DNA of 64,000 nucleotides from Crocinitomix algicola (lineage in GTDB: Bacteria > Bacteroidota > Bacteroidia > Flavobacteriales_D > Crocinitomicaceae): positions 62,001 to 126,000 of the forward strand of contig NZ_LYPF02000004.1 in NCBI RefSeq assembly GCF_001661595.2. Direction: 5' to 3'. A program made the position numbers and the translations under genes. Of this stretch, positions 17,581-26,615 are shown piece after piece (within the stretch, counting starts at the first letter, position 1; every line of letters begins with the position of its first letter). The notes beneath the pieces are model-generated. The model worked only from the letters and a program-made list of their open reading frames with translations. It made no database searches and had not been told where the DNA came from.

Positions 17581-19176
17581 ATGAATTTATATCATAAAAA
17601 ACAACGTTGGAAACTTGCCTTAGTTGGAATTGCAGTCGTCATGGTTGCAGCTTCATTATGGTTTTCTTCTCAAATTGTAAAAAAGGTACAAGACAAGGAG
17701 CTGGATCGTGTTCAGCAATGGGCGGATGCAGTCAAGCGAAAATCAGAACTCGTAAACCTTACTAATTCTACCTTTAACGAGTTGTCTGCTTCGCTAAAGG
17801 AATTACAAGAAAGGGATAGAAAAAAGGTTGAGATGTGGTCTTTAGGGATAAAAGAGGTTTCAAAAACATTGGATGATTATTCTTTTGCGTTTAAGGTGAT
17901 GACTGAGAATGGTGGGATGCCCATGATTCTGACTGATATGCAAGAACGTATTGTGAAGGACCATAATATGGGAGCCTTGGATCAGAAAATAAAAAATAAA
18001 CTTAAACAAGAACAACCAAATCTGCCTAAGGAAGCAGTTGACTCTTTATTTAAAGTGATAAAAAACGATAGTTTAGAAAGTGCAATTGCGTTTTGGCGCC
18101 AATTCCGAGAGCCAATTGTTCTCAACGTTTATGAGAATGAAAAACAGAAGATTTTCTATTTCGATTCAATTTATTATCGAACGGTTAAATTAGAGGAGCT
18201 TCAACGTAATCGTGATTCCTTAAGTCAGGCGTTTACAGATGAATTAATAGAAAATGACCATTTGGTTCCGGTGATGTTTATTGACAAGTCGACACGTGAA
18301 GTAATTGCCACTAATATCCAAGAATACGATTCAACAAATACAGAACAGATAATTGATGAACTCGCAGCGCAAAATAATCCGATAGCTGTAAAGTTGAGTG
18401 ATGATAGTGAAGGTATAATTTACTTTGAATATTCTCCCGAAATCACGCAGATGAAGTATTTTCCATATGTTCAGTTTTTGATTATTGGATTGTTTGTGTT
18501 GATTGCATATGTTGTGTTTAGTACCTACCGTAAAGCAGAACAGGATCAAGTTTGGGTAGGTATGGCAAAAGAAACAGCACATCAGCTTGGAACACCAATT
18601 TCATCTTTAATGGCTTGGAATCAATTGCTCGAAGCGCAGGGTGTTGACGCTTCAATCACCAAAGAGATAGATAAAGATATTGAACGTTTAAGTGTTGTCA
18701 CCAACAGATTCTCTAAAATTGGTTCGGAAGCCATATTAGAAGAAGAAAACATGGTCACTTTAATTACCGACATCACCAATTATTTAAGAAAAAGAATATC
18801 ATCAAAAATTGAACTGGTTTTTGAACCAAAAGATGATAAAGTGATGGTTAAAGTCAATAAATCTCTGATGGAGTGGGTTTTTGAAAATATCTCTAAAAAT
18901 GCCGTAGACGCTATGGATGGTAAAGGTAAAATCACATTTTCAATTAATCGTCTTGAAGATGAGGTTTTTGTAGATATTATCGACACTGGAAAAGGTATCC
19001 CAGCAAATAAATTAAAGACCGTTTTTCAACCAGGGTATACAACCAAAAAACGAGGTTGGGGCTTGGGATTATCTTTGGTAAAAAGAATTGTAGAAGATTT
19101 TCACAAAGGTAAAGTCGTTGTCCTAAAATCGGATTTAAACGAAGGAACAACATTTAGAATTACGCTCAAGGCTTAA
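17581..19176 (+). CDS. Two-transmembrane sensor histidine kinase (orphan)
   Basis: 531 residues. TM1 is at about 12-32, a periplasmic sensor region follows, and TM2 is near 298-318. The kinase core has the H-box AKETAHQLGTPISSL with His334, an N-box (NISKNAVDAM), G1 (DTGKGI) and G2 (RGWGLGLSL). It should autophosphorylate His334 and pass the phosphate to a response regulator, but none is encoded nearby. The last 4 bases overlap the end of the convergent epimerase gene. Confidence 0.93.
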   Translation: MNLYHKKQRWKLALVGIAVVMVAASLWFSSQIVKKVQDKELDRVQQWADAVKRKSELVNLTNSTFNELSASLKELQERDRKKVEMWSLGIKEVSKTLDDYSFAFKVMTENGGMPMILTDMQERIVKDHNMGALDQKIKNKLKQEQPNLPKEAVDSLFKVIKNDSLESAIAFWRQFREPIVLNVYENEKQKIFYFDSIYYRTVKLEELQRNRDSLSQAFTDELIENDHLVPVMFIDKSTREVIATNIQEYDSTNTEQIIDELAAQNNPIAVKLSDDSEGIIYFEYSPEITQMKYFPYVQFLIIGLFVLIAYVVFSTYRKAEQDQVWVGMAKETAHQLGTPISSLMAWNQLLEAQGVDASITKEIDKDIERLSVVTNRFSKIGSEAILEEENMVTLITDITNYLRKRISSKIELVFEPKDDKVMVKVNKSLMEWVFENISKNAVDAMDGKGKITFSINRLEDEVFVDIIDTGKGIPANKLKTVFQPGYTTKKRGWGLGLSLVKRIVEDFHKGKVVVLKSDLNEGTTFRITLKA

Positions 19177-19577
19177 CCCTTATCTTGGCATAATTCTATT
19201 AATACACTATTGGTTGACTTCGGATGTAAAAATGCAATCCTTTTATTGTCTGCACCGTCTTTTGGTGTTTCATGTATCAAGACAAATCCTTCCTTTTTTA
19301 ACCGGTCTAATTCAAAATTAATGTCGTCAACTTCAAAAGCTAAATGATGAATACCTTCCCCTTTTTTACCAATAAATTTTGCAATTGAGCTATTTTCATT
19401 ACTCGCTTCTAGTAATTCAATTTTTGCACTACCCGTTTTAAAAAAAGATGTTTTAACTCCTTCCGATTCTACAGCTTCTATTTTATAATGGGCTTCACCA
19501 AATAAAGCACTAAATAAATCATTTGATTCTGATAGGTCTTTAACCGCGATACCAATATGTTCTAATCTCATTCCCAT
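19173..19577 (-). CDS. mce: Methylmalonyl-CoA epimerase
   Basis: 134 residues, a single vicinal-oxygen-chelate (glyoxalase-fold) protein. Metal ligands are probably His7 (LEHIGIAV), the His of GIHHLAFEV and the Glu of LIELCQ near the C-terminus. It interconverts the (2R) and (2S) forms of methylmalonyl-CoA, linking propionyl-CoA metabolism with succinyl-CoA. An in-frame ATG two codons downstream (19571) would serve equally well. The mutase genes are not in the window. Confidence 0.9.
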   Translation of the reverse strand: MGMRLEHIGIAVKDLSESNDLFSALFGEAHYKIEAVESEGVKTSFFKTGSAKIELLEASNENSSIAKFIGKKGEGIHHLAFEVDDINFELDRLKKEGFVLIHETPKDGADNKRIAFLHPKSTNSVLIELCQDKG

Positions 19578-19586
19578 AGCTGTGCA

Positions 19587-19621
19587 ATAAAAAAATCCGT
19601 CACGATTGTTCGAGACGGATT
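19587..19621 (-). terminator. Terminator of secreted-protein gene
   Basis: AATCCGTC (19594-19601) pairs with GACGGATT (19614-19621); the minus-strand copy is followed by a T-run. It lies between the secreted-protein gene and mce. Confidence 0.85.
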
Positions 19622-19641
19622 CAATGTAACGTTAATTTTCT

Positions 19642-20451
19642 TTATTTCTTGATGAACTTTTCGTTCTTATTGTCAAAGTTAATGTAATATGCTCCTTTTT
19701 TTAGATTGGAGCAGTCAACTTCAGATCCTACGCCTTTCTTAACGATATTACCGTAAGCATCATAAATCTCGTACTTCGTCTCCACAGGTTTGTTATTTGA
19801 AGTAAATTTAATCGAACTCTTCACCATTTTTGGTGATACTTCAATAACATCTAAAGTTGTGTTTTCAAATGTAACTGACTCCGAAGGTCTTTTTTGACCT
19901 GTATTGTCCGTTTGCGTTACTCTTACCTTGTTTTCTCCAGAATGAGGAGTTACATTAAAAGTATAGGCATTCGTTCCTGCTTCACCAACACCATCAACTT
20001 CTCCAACTGCAACCCACTTATTCCATCGATACTGCTCAACCACAAAAGGTAACTTTCCAGACTCTCCGGTTGTAGTCCATGAAAGTGCACCATCAGGGGT
20101 GCAAGAGATAGACTCAATGTCAAAAGTACTTTTCGGTAAAAGCACTTCCTTGTTTAACACTTTGGGCTTGCAACCTATACCATGTTCGAGAACAATAAAT
20201 ACAGGGTCACCTATTTTTAAACCAAAAACTGTAAAGTCTATTTCAAATGCACTAGACTGCAGGCCGTCAATAATTGGGTCACCGTTAACAGTAGCCTTTG
20301 TAACGCAGAATCCAAATCCATCCTCATCTTCAGGATTTTGGACATATAAATTCTTTCCTTGATAATGACCTTCTAGCGATAAATCCGCGTATGAGGAGAA
20401 TGTTCCTCCCAAGAAGACTAGTAGAAATAATACCTTGTTTTTCAATAACAT
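19642..20451 (-). CDS. Secreted protein of unknown function with divergent T9SS-like C-terminus
   Basis: 269 residues. A signal peptide (about 1-22, ending SSYAD) is followed by a conserved-looking segment beginning LSLEGHYQGKNLYV and containing FCVTKATVNG. A central Ig/fibronectin-like region has VEQYRWNKW and VRVTQTD. The end (YEIYDAYGNIVKKG ... NEKFIKK) resembles a T9SS sorting domain, but the usual YPNP opening is missing. Homologues with this N-terminus occur, as far as I recall, across Flavobacteriales. Function is unknown. Confidence 0.72.
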   Translation of the reverse strand: MLLKNKVLFLLVFLGGTFSSYADLSLEGHYQGKNLYVQNPEDEDGFGFCVTKATVNGDPIIDGLQSSAFEIDFTVFGLKIGDPVFIVLEHGIGCKPKVLNKEVLLPKSTFDIESISCTPDGALSWTTTGESGKLPFVVEQYRWNKWVAVGEVDGVGEAGTNAYTFNVTPHSGENKVRVTQTDNTGQKRPSESVTFENTTLDVIEVSPKMVKSSIKFTSNNKPVETKYEIYDAYGNIVKKGVGSEVDCSNLKKGAYYINFDNKNEKFIKK

Positions 20452-20609
20452 CTTAAAAGTATGCGTTTTTTGAATAGATAATCAATATGCAATAATAAAG
20501 TTTAGTTTAGTAATAAACAAGTGAAATGTTTTATTTTTTTAAAGGCAATCTTGTTCATACTCTTTGATTTAAATTATTCTCGCTGAGATACAACTTCTAA
20601 AAAAACGGT

Positions 20610-20617
20610 TATATTTG
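20610..20617 (+). promoter_or_regulatory. -7 element of solute-binding protein / hemW operon
   Basis: TATATTTG, 40 nt before the ATG at 20658, in the 206-nt divergent intergenic region. Nothing else stands out in that region. Confidence 0.5.
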
Positions 20618-20657
20618 GGAGTCAATAAGAATAGAGTAAAACTTAGCGCAATTAATT

Positions 20658-22409
20658 ATGATGAAGCATTTTCTCTCTTTCGTTGCTATCACTGCACTAG
20701 TGGGGTGTGGAGGAAGTAAAGAAGAAACTCAAGATCAAAATAAAACCATTGAAAAGGAGAATCACTACGGAGGGGTATTTCGAATGCCGCTTGAAAGTCA
20801 CTTTACATCGACTCGAATTAACGAGTTGAAGAAGTTTGAAGAGTCTCAAATTTACTGGCAAATTTTTGATGGTTTGGTTAAGTACGACCCTAAGACTTTG
20901 GATATAGAGCCTGCAATTGCTGAATCATGGAGCGTTTCTGCGGATGGTTTAACCTATAAATTTAACTTGCGGGATGATGTCTTTTTTCACGATAATACTT
21001 GCTTCGAAAACGGTAAAGGACGTCGAGTTCAACCGTCAGATGTAAAGTATACTTTTGAGCAAGTTTATGCGAAAAGCCCTAATAATTCGGCCTATTCCGT
21101 TTTCAACCACACTATTTTAGGTGGGGATGAATTCCATGAAGGAAAAGTCGATTCCATTGCCGGTATTCAGCTCGGTGAAAATACTGTTACTTTCACATTG
21201 CAAGAACCGGGCTTATCTTTTATTCAAAAATTGGCAACGGTTTTTGGCTCGATAATAGCTCCAGAAGCTTTTAATGATGATCAGTTTTTATTGGTTGGAA
21301 CAGGGCCTTTTATTTTTGATGAATTAAACTCTGATTCGGCTATTGTTAGGTTAGCGAGAAATCCAAAATACTATACGAAGGATGAAAATGGAGACCAGCT
21401 TCCTTATTTGGATAGTGTTACTTTTTCATTGTATGACGATGTAAACGAGCAAATGGACGAGTTTTGGGAGGGGCATTTGTCGTATATCAGAAAGGTGCCA
21501 GTAAACAAATTGTCCAGTGTGTTAGATGATAAAATTGACGACTTTAAAAATAAGCCTCCTAAATATATTTTACATAGCGAACCTGAGTTAGCCACAACTT
21601 ACCTTCAACTCAATATGACGACACCTGTCCTGAAGAAAAAGAAGGTTAGAAAAGCACTAAACTATGCGATAAACAGGAATAAAATTGTCGATAAAATCAT
21701 AAAAAACCAAGCTTATGGTGCAGGTCAGTATGGTATTACACCACCATTAAAAAAATCGTTTGAAGAATATGATTTTGAAGGAATTAAAGATGTGTCATAT
21801 TCGTACAATCCAGATACTGCCCGTGCTTTATTAGCTGCTGCAGATTATCCGAATGGTAAAAATTTCCCAACCTTAGAGATGCAATTCCGCCAAGGTGGAA
21901 TAGATTATTTAATAGCATCTGAAATTCAAAAACAGTTGATTAGTGTGTTAAACATCAACATCGAAATTAGCGCAGTGGATTTTAATGTAATGCTGGATAA
22001 CAAGTCAAAAGGAGAAGCTGACATTTTTAGGACCAATTGGGTAGGTGATTATCCAACTCCTGAGGCTTTTCTTGCGAATGCTTATGGTAAAGTTATTCCA
22101 AAGTCTAAAAAACATCCATCGTTTTTAAATACTTCACGCTATCATAATAAGGAGTTTGATGAGCTATTTGAAAAAGGGGCTGCAGCATCTGATGCGAAAG
22201 AGGCGCTTAAGTATTTTAACCAAGCTGAAAAAGTATTGATGGAAGATGCCGTATTTATTATTTTATGGTATGGTGAGGACATGGCGCTAGAACAAGCAGC
22301 CTTAAGAGATTATGATTTAAATAGCATCGGTTATATTGATTTGAGAAGTGCGCATTTTAAAACGCCTACGGCAGATGAATATGTTGATGCCTCTGAAGAT
22401 AAAAAGTAG
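20658..22409 (+). CDS. Peptide-type ABC transporter substrate-binding lipoprotein (SBP family 5)
   Basis: 583 residues. The lipoprotein signal ends LVGC (Cys17). SBP_bac_5 hallmarks are present: the ESWSVSADGLTYKFNLRDDVFFHD region near 97-120, GTGPFIFDE near 215 and KVRKALNYAINR near 330. It probably captures oligopeptides or similar ligands in the periplasm. No permease or ATPase genes are adjacent. The stop codon directly abuts the hemW ATG, so the two are co-transcribed. It is a paralogue of the gene at 47200. Confidence 0.88.
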   Translation: MMKHFLSFVAITALVGCGGSKEETQDQNKTIEKENHYGGVFRMPLESHFTSTRINELKKFEESQIYWQIFDGLVKYDPKTLDIEPAIAESWSVSADGLTYKFNLRDDVFFHDNTCFENGKGRRVQPSDVKYTFEQVYAKSPNNSAYSVFNHTILGGDEFHEGKVDSIAGIQLGENTVTFTLQEPGLSFIQKLATVFGSIIAPEAFNDDQFLLVGTGPFIFDELNSDSAIVRLARNPKYYTKDENGDQLPYLDSVTFSLYDDVNEQMDEFWEGHLSYIRKVPVNKLSSVLDDKIDDFKNKPPKYILHSEPELATTYLQLNMTTPVLKKKKVRKALNYAINRNKIVDKIIKNQAYGAGQYGITPPLKKSFEEYDFEGIKDVSYSYNPDTARALLAAADYPNGKNFPTLEMQFRQGGIDYLIASEIQKQLISVLNINIEISAVDFNVMLDNKSKGEADIFRTNWVGDYPTPEAFLANAYGKVIPKSKKHPSFLNTSRYHNKEFDELFEKGAAASDAKEALKYFNQAEKVLMEDAVFIILWYGEDMALEQAALRDYDLNSIGYIDLRSAHFKTPTADEYVDASEDKK

Positions 22410-23534
22410 ATGGCAGGAATTTATGTGCACATACCTTTTTGCAAGGTAAAGTGCCATTATTGTGATTTTCACTTTTCAATCCAGCAACATAACCTCAATC
22501 AACTGGTTGAGGCAATTGAGATTGAATTAGTGAGTAGAAAGGATTATTTGGATAACGAATCCGTAAAAACAATTTACTTTGGTGGCGGTACACCCAGTAT
22601 TTTAGAACCCAAACTAATCGAAGGACTCCTCAATAGAATTTATCAAAATTATTTTGTCGAAGAGGATTGTGAAATAACCTTGGAGTGTAACCCAGACGAT
22701 CTGTCTGAGGAAAAACTTTTTTCTTTAAAATCGTTAGGAGTGAATCGTTTGAGTGTTGGTGTTCAGTCTTTTGATAATCAGATTCTAAAGTTCATGAATC
22801 GAGCGCACTCTAAACAACAAGCAATTCAGTCGATCGAACGTGCAATGGCTTGTGGAATTTCAAATATTACTATCGATTTGATTTACGGTGTACCCAATAC
22901 AACTATAAAAAGTTGGGAAAAAGAACTTTATCAAATGTTAAATCTGGGTGTCCCTCATCTCTCTGCATATTGTTTGACGATTGAACCAAACACTGTTTTT
23001 GGAAATTGGCATAAAACGGGGAAATTGGAACCGCTAGCTGATCAAATTAGCTTAGATCAATTTCAGTATTTAATGGAATTTATGAGTTTGAACGGGTATG
23101 AACAATATGAAATTTCGAATTTTGCAAAGCCAGAAAAAATTTCAAAACATAATTCAGCCTATTGGAAAGGGGACAAGTACTTAGGCGTTGGTCCGTCCGC
23201 ACATTCCTACAATCAAATAGAACGTGGATGGAATATCGCTAATAATCCACGCTACATAAAAAACATCCATAATGAAGAGGCAATTTATACTGCAGAAAAA
23301 CTCTCTACCCAAGATCGTTTTAATGATTATGTACTTACAAGACTGAGAACAAAATGGGGACTTGTTCAGCATGAGATGGAGGAGATTTCTGCAAAAGATG
23401 CCGAAAAAGCTGTGAAAATTCTTAAGGGCTATATACAAAGCGGAGAAGTGTTGTTAAAAGATGATCTTTTCCTGTTAACAAACAAAGGGAAGTATAGAGC
23501 AGATGGAATTTCAGCAGATTTATTTGCAGATTAA
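22410..23534 (+). CDS. hemW: HemW-like radical SAM protein (coproporphyrinogen III oxidase-like)
   Basis: 374 residues. The radical SAM cluster motif is Cys11-x3-Cys15-x2-Cys18 in PFCKVKCHYCDF, followed by YFGGGTPS, ECNPDD and SVGVQSF. A C-terminal HemN-type domain begins near 300. HemW proteins bind heme and are thought to act as heme chaperones rather than as true HemN oxidases; the length and N-terminus fit HemW better. It begins at the base after the upstream stop codon. Confidence 0.9.
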   Translation: MAGIYVHIPFCKVKCHYCDFHFSIQQHNLNQLVEAIEIELVSRKDYLDNESVKTIYFGGGTPSILEPKLIEGLLNRIYQNYFVEEDCEITLECNPDDLSEEKLFSLKSLGVNRLSVGVQSFDNQILKFMNRAHSKQQAIQSIERAMACGISNITIDLIYGVPNTTIKSWEKELYQMLNLGVPHLSAYCLTIEPNTVFGNWHKTGKLEPLADQISLDQFQYLMEFMSLNGYEQYEISNFAKPEKISKHNSAYWKGDKYLGVGPSAHSYNQIERGWNIANNPRYIKNIHNEEAIYTAEKLSTQDRFNDYVLTRLRTKWGLVQHEMEEISAKDAEKAVKILKGYIQSGEVLLKDDLFLLTNKGKYRADGISADLFAD

Positions 23535-23535
23535 A

Positions 23536-23569
23536 TTGAAATTAGCCTAATTAAAATTGTGTATTTTTG
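23536..23569 (+). promoter_or_regulatory. Promoter of msrC
   Basis: TTG at 23536-23538, 23-nt spacer and TATTTTTG at 23562-23569, 16 nt before the ATG at 23586. Confidence 0.65.
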
Positions 23570-23585
23570 CCCACAAATTTACAAT

Positions 23586-24065
23586 ATGTCAGAGGAGTTA
23601 CAAACAATTGAAGGGAGCAAGAAAGAACAGTATAAAACTTTAATTCCTCAGCTAAAAGCATTAATAGAAGGTGAAGACGATGTGGTGGCTAACTTATCAA
23701 ATATAGCAGCTGCTTTACGGCAAACCTTTGGTTTTTTTTGGGTGGGGTTTTATCTTGTAAAAAATGATGAACTTGTTCTAGGACCTTTTCAAGGTGATAT
23801 TGCATGTACACGAATTCAAAAAGGAAAGGGAGTGTGTGGAACAGCTTGGGCTAATGAGACTTCAATTATTGTTCCAAATGTTAATCAGTTTCAAGGACAT
23901 ATTGCTTGTAGTAGCCAAAGTCAATCAGAAATTGTTGTTCCAATAATAAAGGATGGAAAAGTTCGTTCAGTAATCGATGTTGATAGTAAGGAGTTAGATG
24001 ACTTTGATGAAATAGATCAGGTTTATCTTGAGGAACTGGCTAAAATATTAAGTGATTTGTTTTGA
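23586..24065 (+). CDS. msrC: GAF-domain free methionine-(R)-sulfoxide reductase
   Basis: 159 residues, one GAF domain. The three conserved cysteines of fRMsr are present: Cys74 (DIACTRI), Cys84 (GVCGTA) and Cys108 (GHIACSS, followed by SEIVVP). It reduces free methionine-R-sulfoxide with thioredoxin-type electrons. The frame opens upstream at 23559, but that part overlaps the TATTTTTG promoter, so MSEELQ at 23586 is the start. The stop codon overlaps the likely TTG start of the next gene. Confidence 0.92.
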   Translation: MSEELQTIEGSKKEQYKTLIPQLKALIEGEDDVVANLSNIAAALRQTFGFFWVGFYLVKNDELVLGPFQGDIACTRIQKGKGVCGTAWANETSIIVPNVNQFQGHIACSSQSQSEIVVPIIKDGKVRSVIDVDSKELDDFDEIDQVYLEELAKILSDLF

Positions 24066-25657
24066 GATTGCATACAGTTAAATATAGTATTGTAGGTTTT
24101 ATATTTTTATTCGTTTATGGATGTGCGCAAATAAATCCGTTAGATGGAGGTCCAAAAGATGTTTATTCACCTAGAATTGATACTGCAGGTACAAACCCTT
24201 ATAACGGGCAAACCTCTTTTAAAGGGGATCGCGTTGTTTTGAAGTTTTCTGAGTACATTTCGTTGAACAATCCATCTGAAAATATTATTATTACTCCACA
24301 GTTAAAAGAAGATCCTACCATTGCGGTGAAGAATAAAAAACTGACCATTCAGTTTAATGAAAATTTACAAGAGAATACAACGTATACTCTTAGTTTTAAT
24401 CATGCCATTAAGGATATCACAGAACAAAATGACTCCGTGTTTCAATTCGTTTTTTCTACGGGGACATATATTGATTCTTTAGCACTAAATGGAACGGTAA
24501 CCGATGCTTTTACAAATCAAAAACAAAAAGATTTTTTGGTTGGTTTATATGCGCTTAACGATACAATTGATGTCGATTCAATTCCTTTTTTAACACGACC
24601 AATTTATTTCGGTCAAACAGCTGAAAACGGCCGTTTTTCGTTGCGTTATTTAAAGGAAGGTCAATATCATTTGTATGCCTTTTTAGATCAAAATAGAAAT
24701 TTATTATTGGATCCTTCTGAAACCAGAGCATTTATGGTGGAAGATAAAATACTCGTTAAAACGGATACACACGAGGTGAACCTAACGGCCTTTAAACCCT
24801 TTAATCCATCAAGCAAATTATTAAACACCAAATTTGAATATCCAGGTAGGGTAGAATTAGTTTTTAGTAATCCACCAAATGAATATAACTTATCTTCACA
24901 GATGGATCTGTTACAAGAAAATACAGGTCGAGATGATTCTTTAGTCTTTTGGTTGGAGGATAATCCAGTTCCAAAAATGCAATTTTATTTAGCGATTGAG
25001 GATGCTGTCGATACGCTTAAACCTTTGTATCAAACAGGTCCAAAACTCAAAAAGAAAATAGGATTGAACGGTGTGACAAATTTGATAAAAGGCGAGTTAC
25101 TTCCGAAAACTAAATTTAAAATCACTTACCCTGAAGCCCTAGAAAATTTCGATTCAACAGGAATTCATTTTTACAATAGTGATTCAATTGATATTGAAGG
25201 TGTTCAAGTGAGTATTGATAATCAGCGGAGCCTTGTTTTTGAAGATTTACCGAAGGAAATTTCATGGGTGGCCATCGATTCAGGAGCTGTGTTTTCAAGG
25301 TATGATCATTACAACCTAACAGATGATTGGTGGTCTGTAAAGTTATTAGATTCAACCTACTTCGGTCATCTTATACTTAATATGGATACAACTTACAGTA
25401 CACCGGTATTGGTTGATTTATTAAATGAAAAAAACGAAGTGATTAAAACTCAAAATTTTGAACGTCAAATGAGGTTTGATAATTTAATTCCAGGAGACTA
25501 TCAATTGCGCTTGATCTTCGATGATAATAATGATGGGGAATGGACTGGTGGTTCACTGAAAGAAAGAAGGCAGCCAGAAAAAGTGCTATACAATAATGAG
25601 TTAATACGAATCAAGTCAAAATGGGAAAAAGAAATTGACTGGTTCATGCAAAATTAG
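24062..25657 (+). CDS. Ig-like (SbsA/Big_5-type) surface lipoprotein
   Basis: 531 residues. A lipoprotein signal ends VYGC near residue 21, followed by AQINPLDGGPKD, a hallmark of a Bacteroidota lipoprotein family. Residues about 35-135 form a Big_5-type Ig-like domain (VVLKFSEYISL, ending FSTGTYIDSL). A carboxypeptidase-regulatory-like segment follows (SLALNGTVTDAF...). No ATG precedes the signal: a stop at 24053-24055 leaves TTG at 24062 or 24068 as the only reasonable starts. It overlaps the msrC stop by 4 bases. Function is unknown. Confidence 0.82.
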   Translation: MRLHTVKYSIVGFIFLFVYGCAQINPLDGGPKDVYSPRIDTAGTNPYNGQTSFKGDRVVLKFSEYISLNNPSENIIITPQLKEDPTIAVKNKKLTIQFNENLQENTTYTLSFNHAIKDITEQNDSVFQFVFSTGTYIDSLALNGTVTDAFTNQKQKDFLVGLYALNDTIDVDSIPFLTRPIYFGQTAENGRFSLRYLKEGQYHLYAFLDQNRNLLLDPSETRAFMVEDKILVKTDTHEVNLTAFKPFNPSSKLLNTKFEYPGRVELVFSNPPNEYNLSSQMDLLQENTGRDDSLVFWLEDNPVPKMQFYLAIEDAVDTLKPLYQTGPKLKKKIGLNGVTNLIKGELLPKTKFKITYPEALENFDSTGIHFYNSDSIDIEGVQVSIDNQRSLVFEDLPKEISWVAIDSGAVFSRYDHYNLTDDWWSVKLLDSTYFGHLILNMDTTYSTPVLVDLLNEKNEVIKTQNFERQMRFDNLIPGDYQLRLIFDDNNDGEWTGGSLKERRQPEKVLYNNELIRIKSKWEKEIDWFMQN

Positions 25658-25660
25658 GCT

Positions 25661-26521
25661 ATGGGAAGATTTAAAGATTTTTTAAAAAGTAAATTCTACA
25701 TCTTAAAAGTAAGAAATCGCTTCTCTCCAGAAGTCCAAATAGGTCAAAGAAACTTGTTTTTAAAATATCAGAACTGGAAGAGTAAAGGTGTTTTTCCAAA
25801 TATCAAAGATACAGGTTTTCGCGTTTTCTCCCAATATGAGGAGGATGGGAAGTTGCTCTATATTCTCGCTCAAATTGGAATGAAGAATAAAACGTTTATT
25901 GAAATTGGTTCAGATGATGGTATTAATAGTAATTGTGCAAACCTAGCTTTAAATTTCGGGTATTTCGGTTTGTTTTTAGATGGAAATCAAAGGAGTATAA
26001 CACGTGGTGAAAAGTTTTATGGGAAATATCCTCACCCTTGGATGTATGCACCAAAATTTACATGTGCCAAAGTAACAGCTGAAAACATTAATTCCCTAGT
26101 TGCGGATGCAGGTTTGTCGGGTGAAATTGATTTACTTTCGATTGATATCGATGGAAATGATTACTGGGTATGGAAAGCCTTAAAACAAGTTAAGCCAAAC
26201 ATTGTAATTATTGAAACACATGTCGAATTTGGTATGCGCGATATCGTGGTTCCTTACGATCCAAATTATGTTTTCCCAGGTAAACATCCAGTCTATCATG
26301 GTGCATCTCCTATTGCTATGGTGAAGCTGGCCAAATCAAAAGGATATCGTTTGGTTGGTGCAAATGACTTAGGGTTTAATTTCATTTTTGTAAAAGAAGG
26401 TTTGGCTGAAGATGCATTGCCAGAAGTGGAGGTAGAATCGGTATTAAAACATCCTTCTGTAAAAGAATCTTGGAAAAGGTTTGAGCCAATAAAGGATTGG
26501 GAATTTATTGAAGGTGAATGA
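25661..26521 (+). CDS. FkbM-like SAM-dependent methyltransferase
   Basis: 286 residues. A SAM-binding motif I-like stretch FIEIGSDDGINSN lies near 86-98, and an acidic motif LLSIDIDGNDYWVW lies near 160. No signal peptide or membrane segment is seen. FkbM-type enzymes O-methylate sugars, polyketides or other small molecules; the acceptor is not predictable here. The ATG is 3 nt past the stop codon of the upstream lipoprotein gene, so they are likely one transcript. Confidence 0.75.
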   Translation: MGRFKDFLKSKFYILKVRNRFSPEVQIGQRNLFLKYQNWKSKGVFPNIKDTGFRVFSQYEEDGKLLYILAQIGMKNKTFIEIGSDDGINSNCANLALNFGYFGLFLDGNQRSITRGEKFYGKYPHPWMYAPKFTCAKVTAENINSLVADAGLSGEIDLLSIDIDGNDYWVWKALKQVKPNIVIIETHVEFGMRDIVVPYDPNYVFPGKHPVYHGASPIAMVKLAKSKGYRLVGANDLGFNFIFVKEGLAEDALPEVEVESVLKHPSVKESWKRFEPIKDWEFIEGE

Positions 26522-26591
26522 AATGATAGGGTTTTGGTAAAAAAACAATGAATTGTTGAAAAGTATATATCAAGAAACCCATTGCATTCCC

Positions 26592-26599
26592 TAAATTTG
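26592..26599 (+). promoter_or_regulatory. -7 element of purD
   Basis: TAAATTTG, 16 nt before the purD ATG. Confidence 0.55.
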
Positions 26600-26615
26600 T
26601 GAAAAAATAGTTCAA

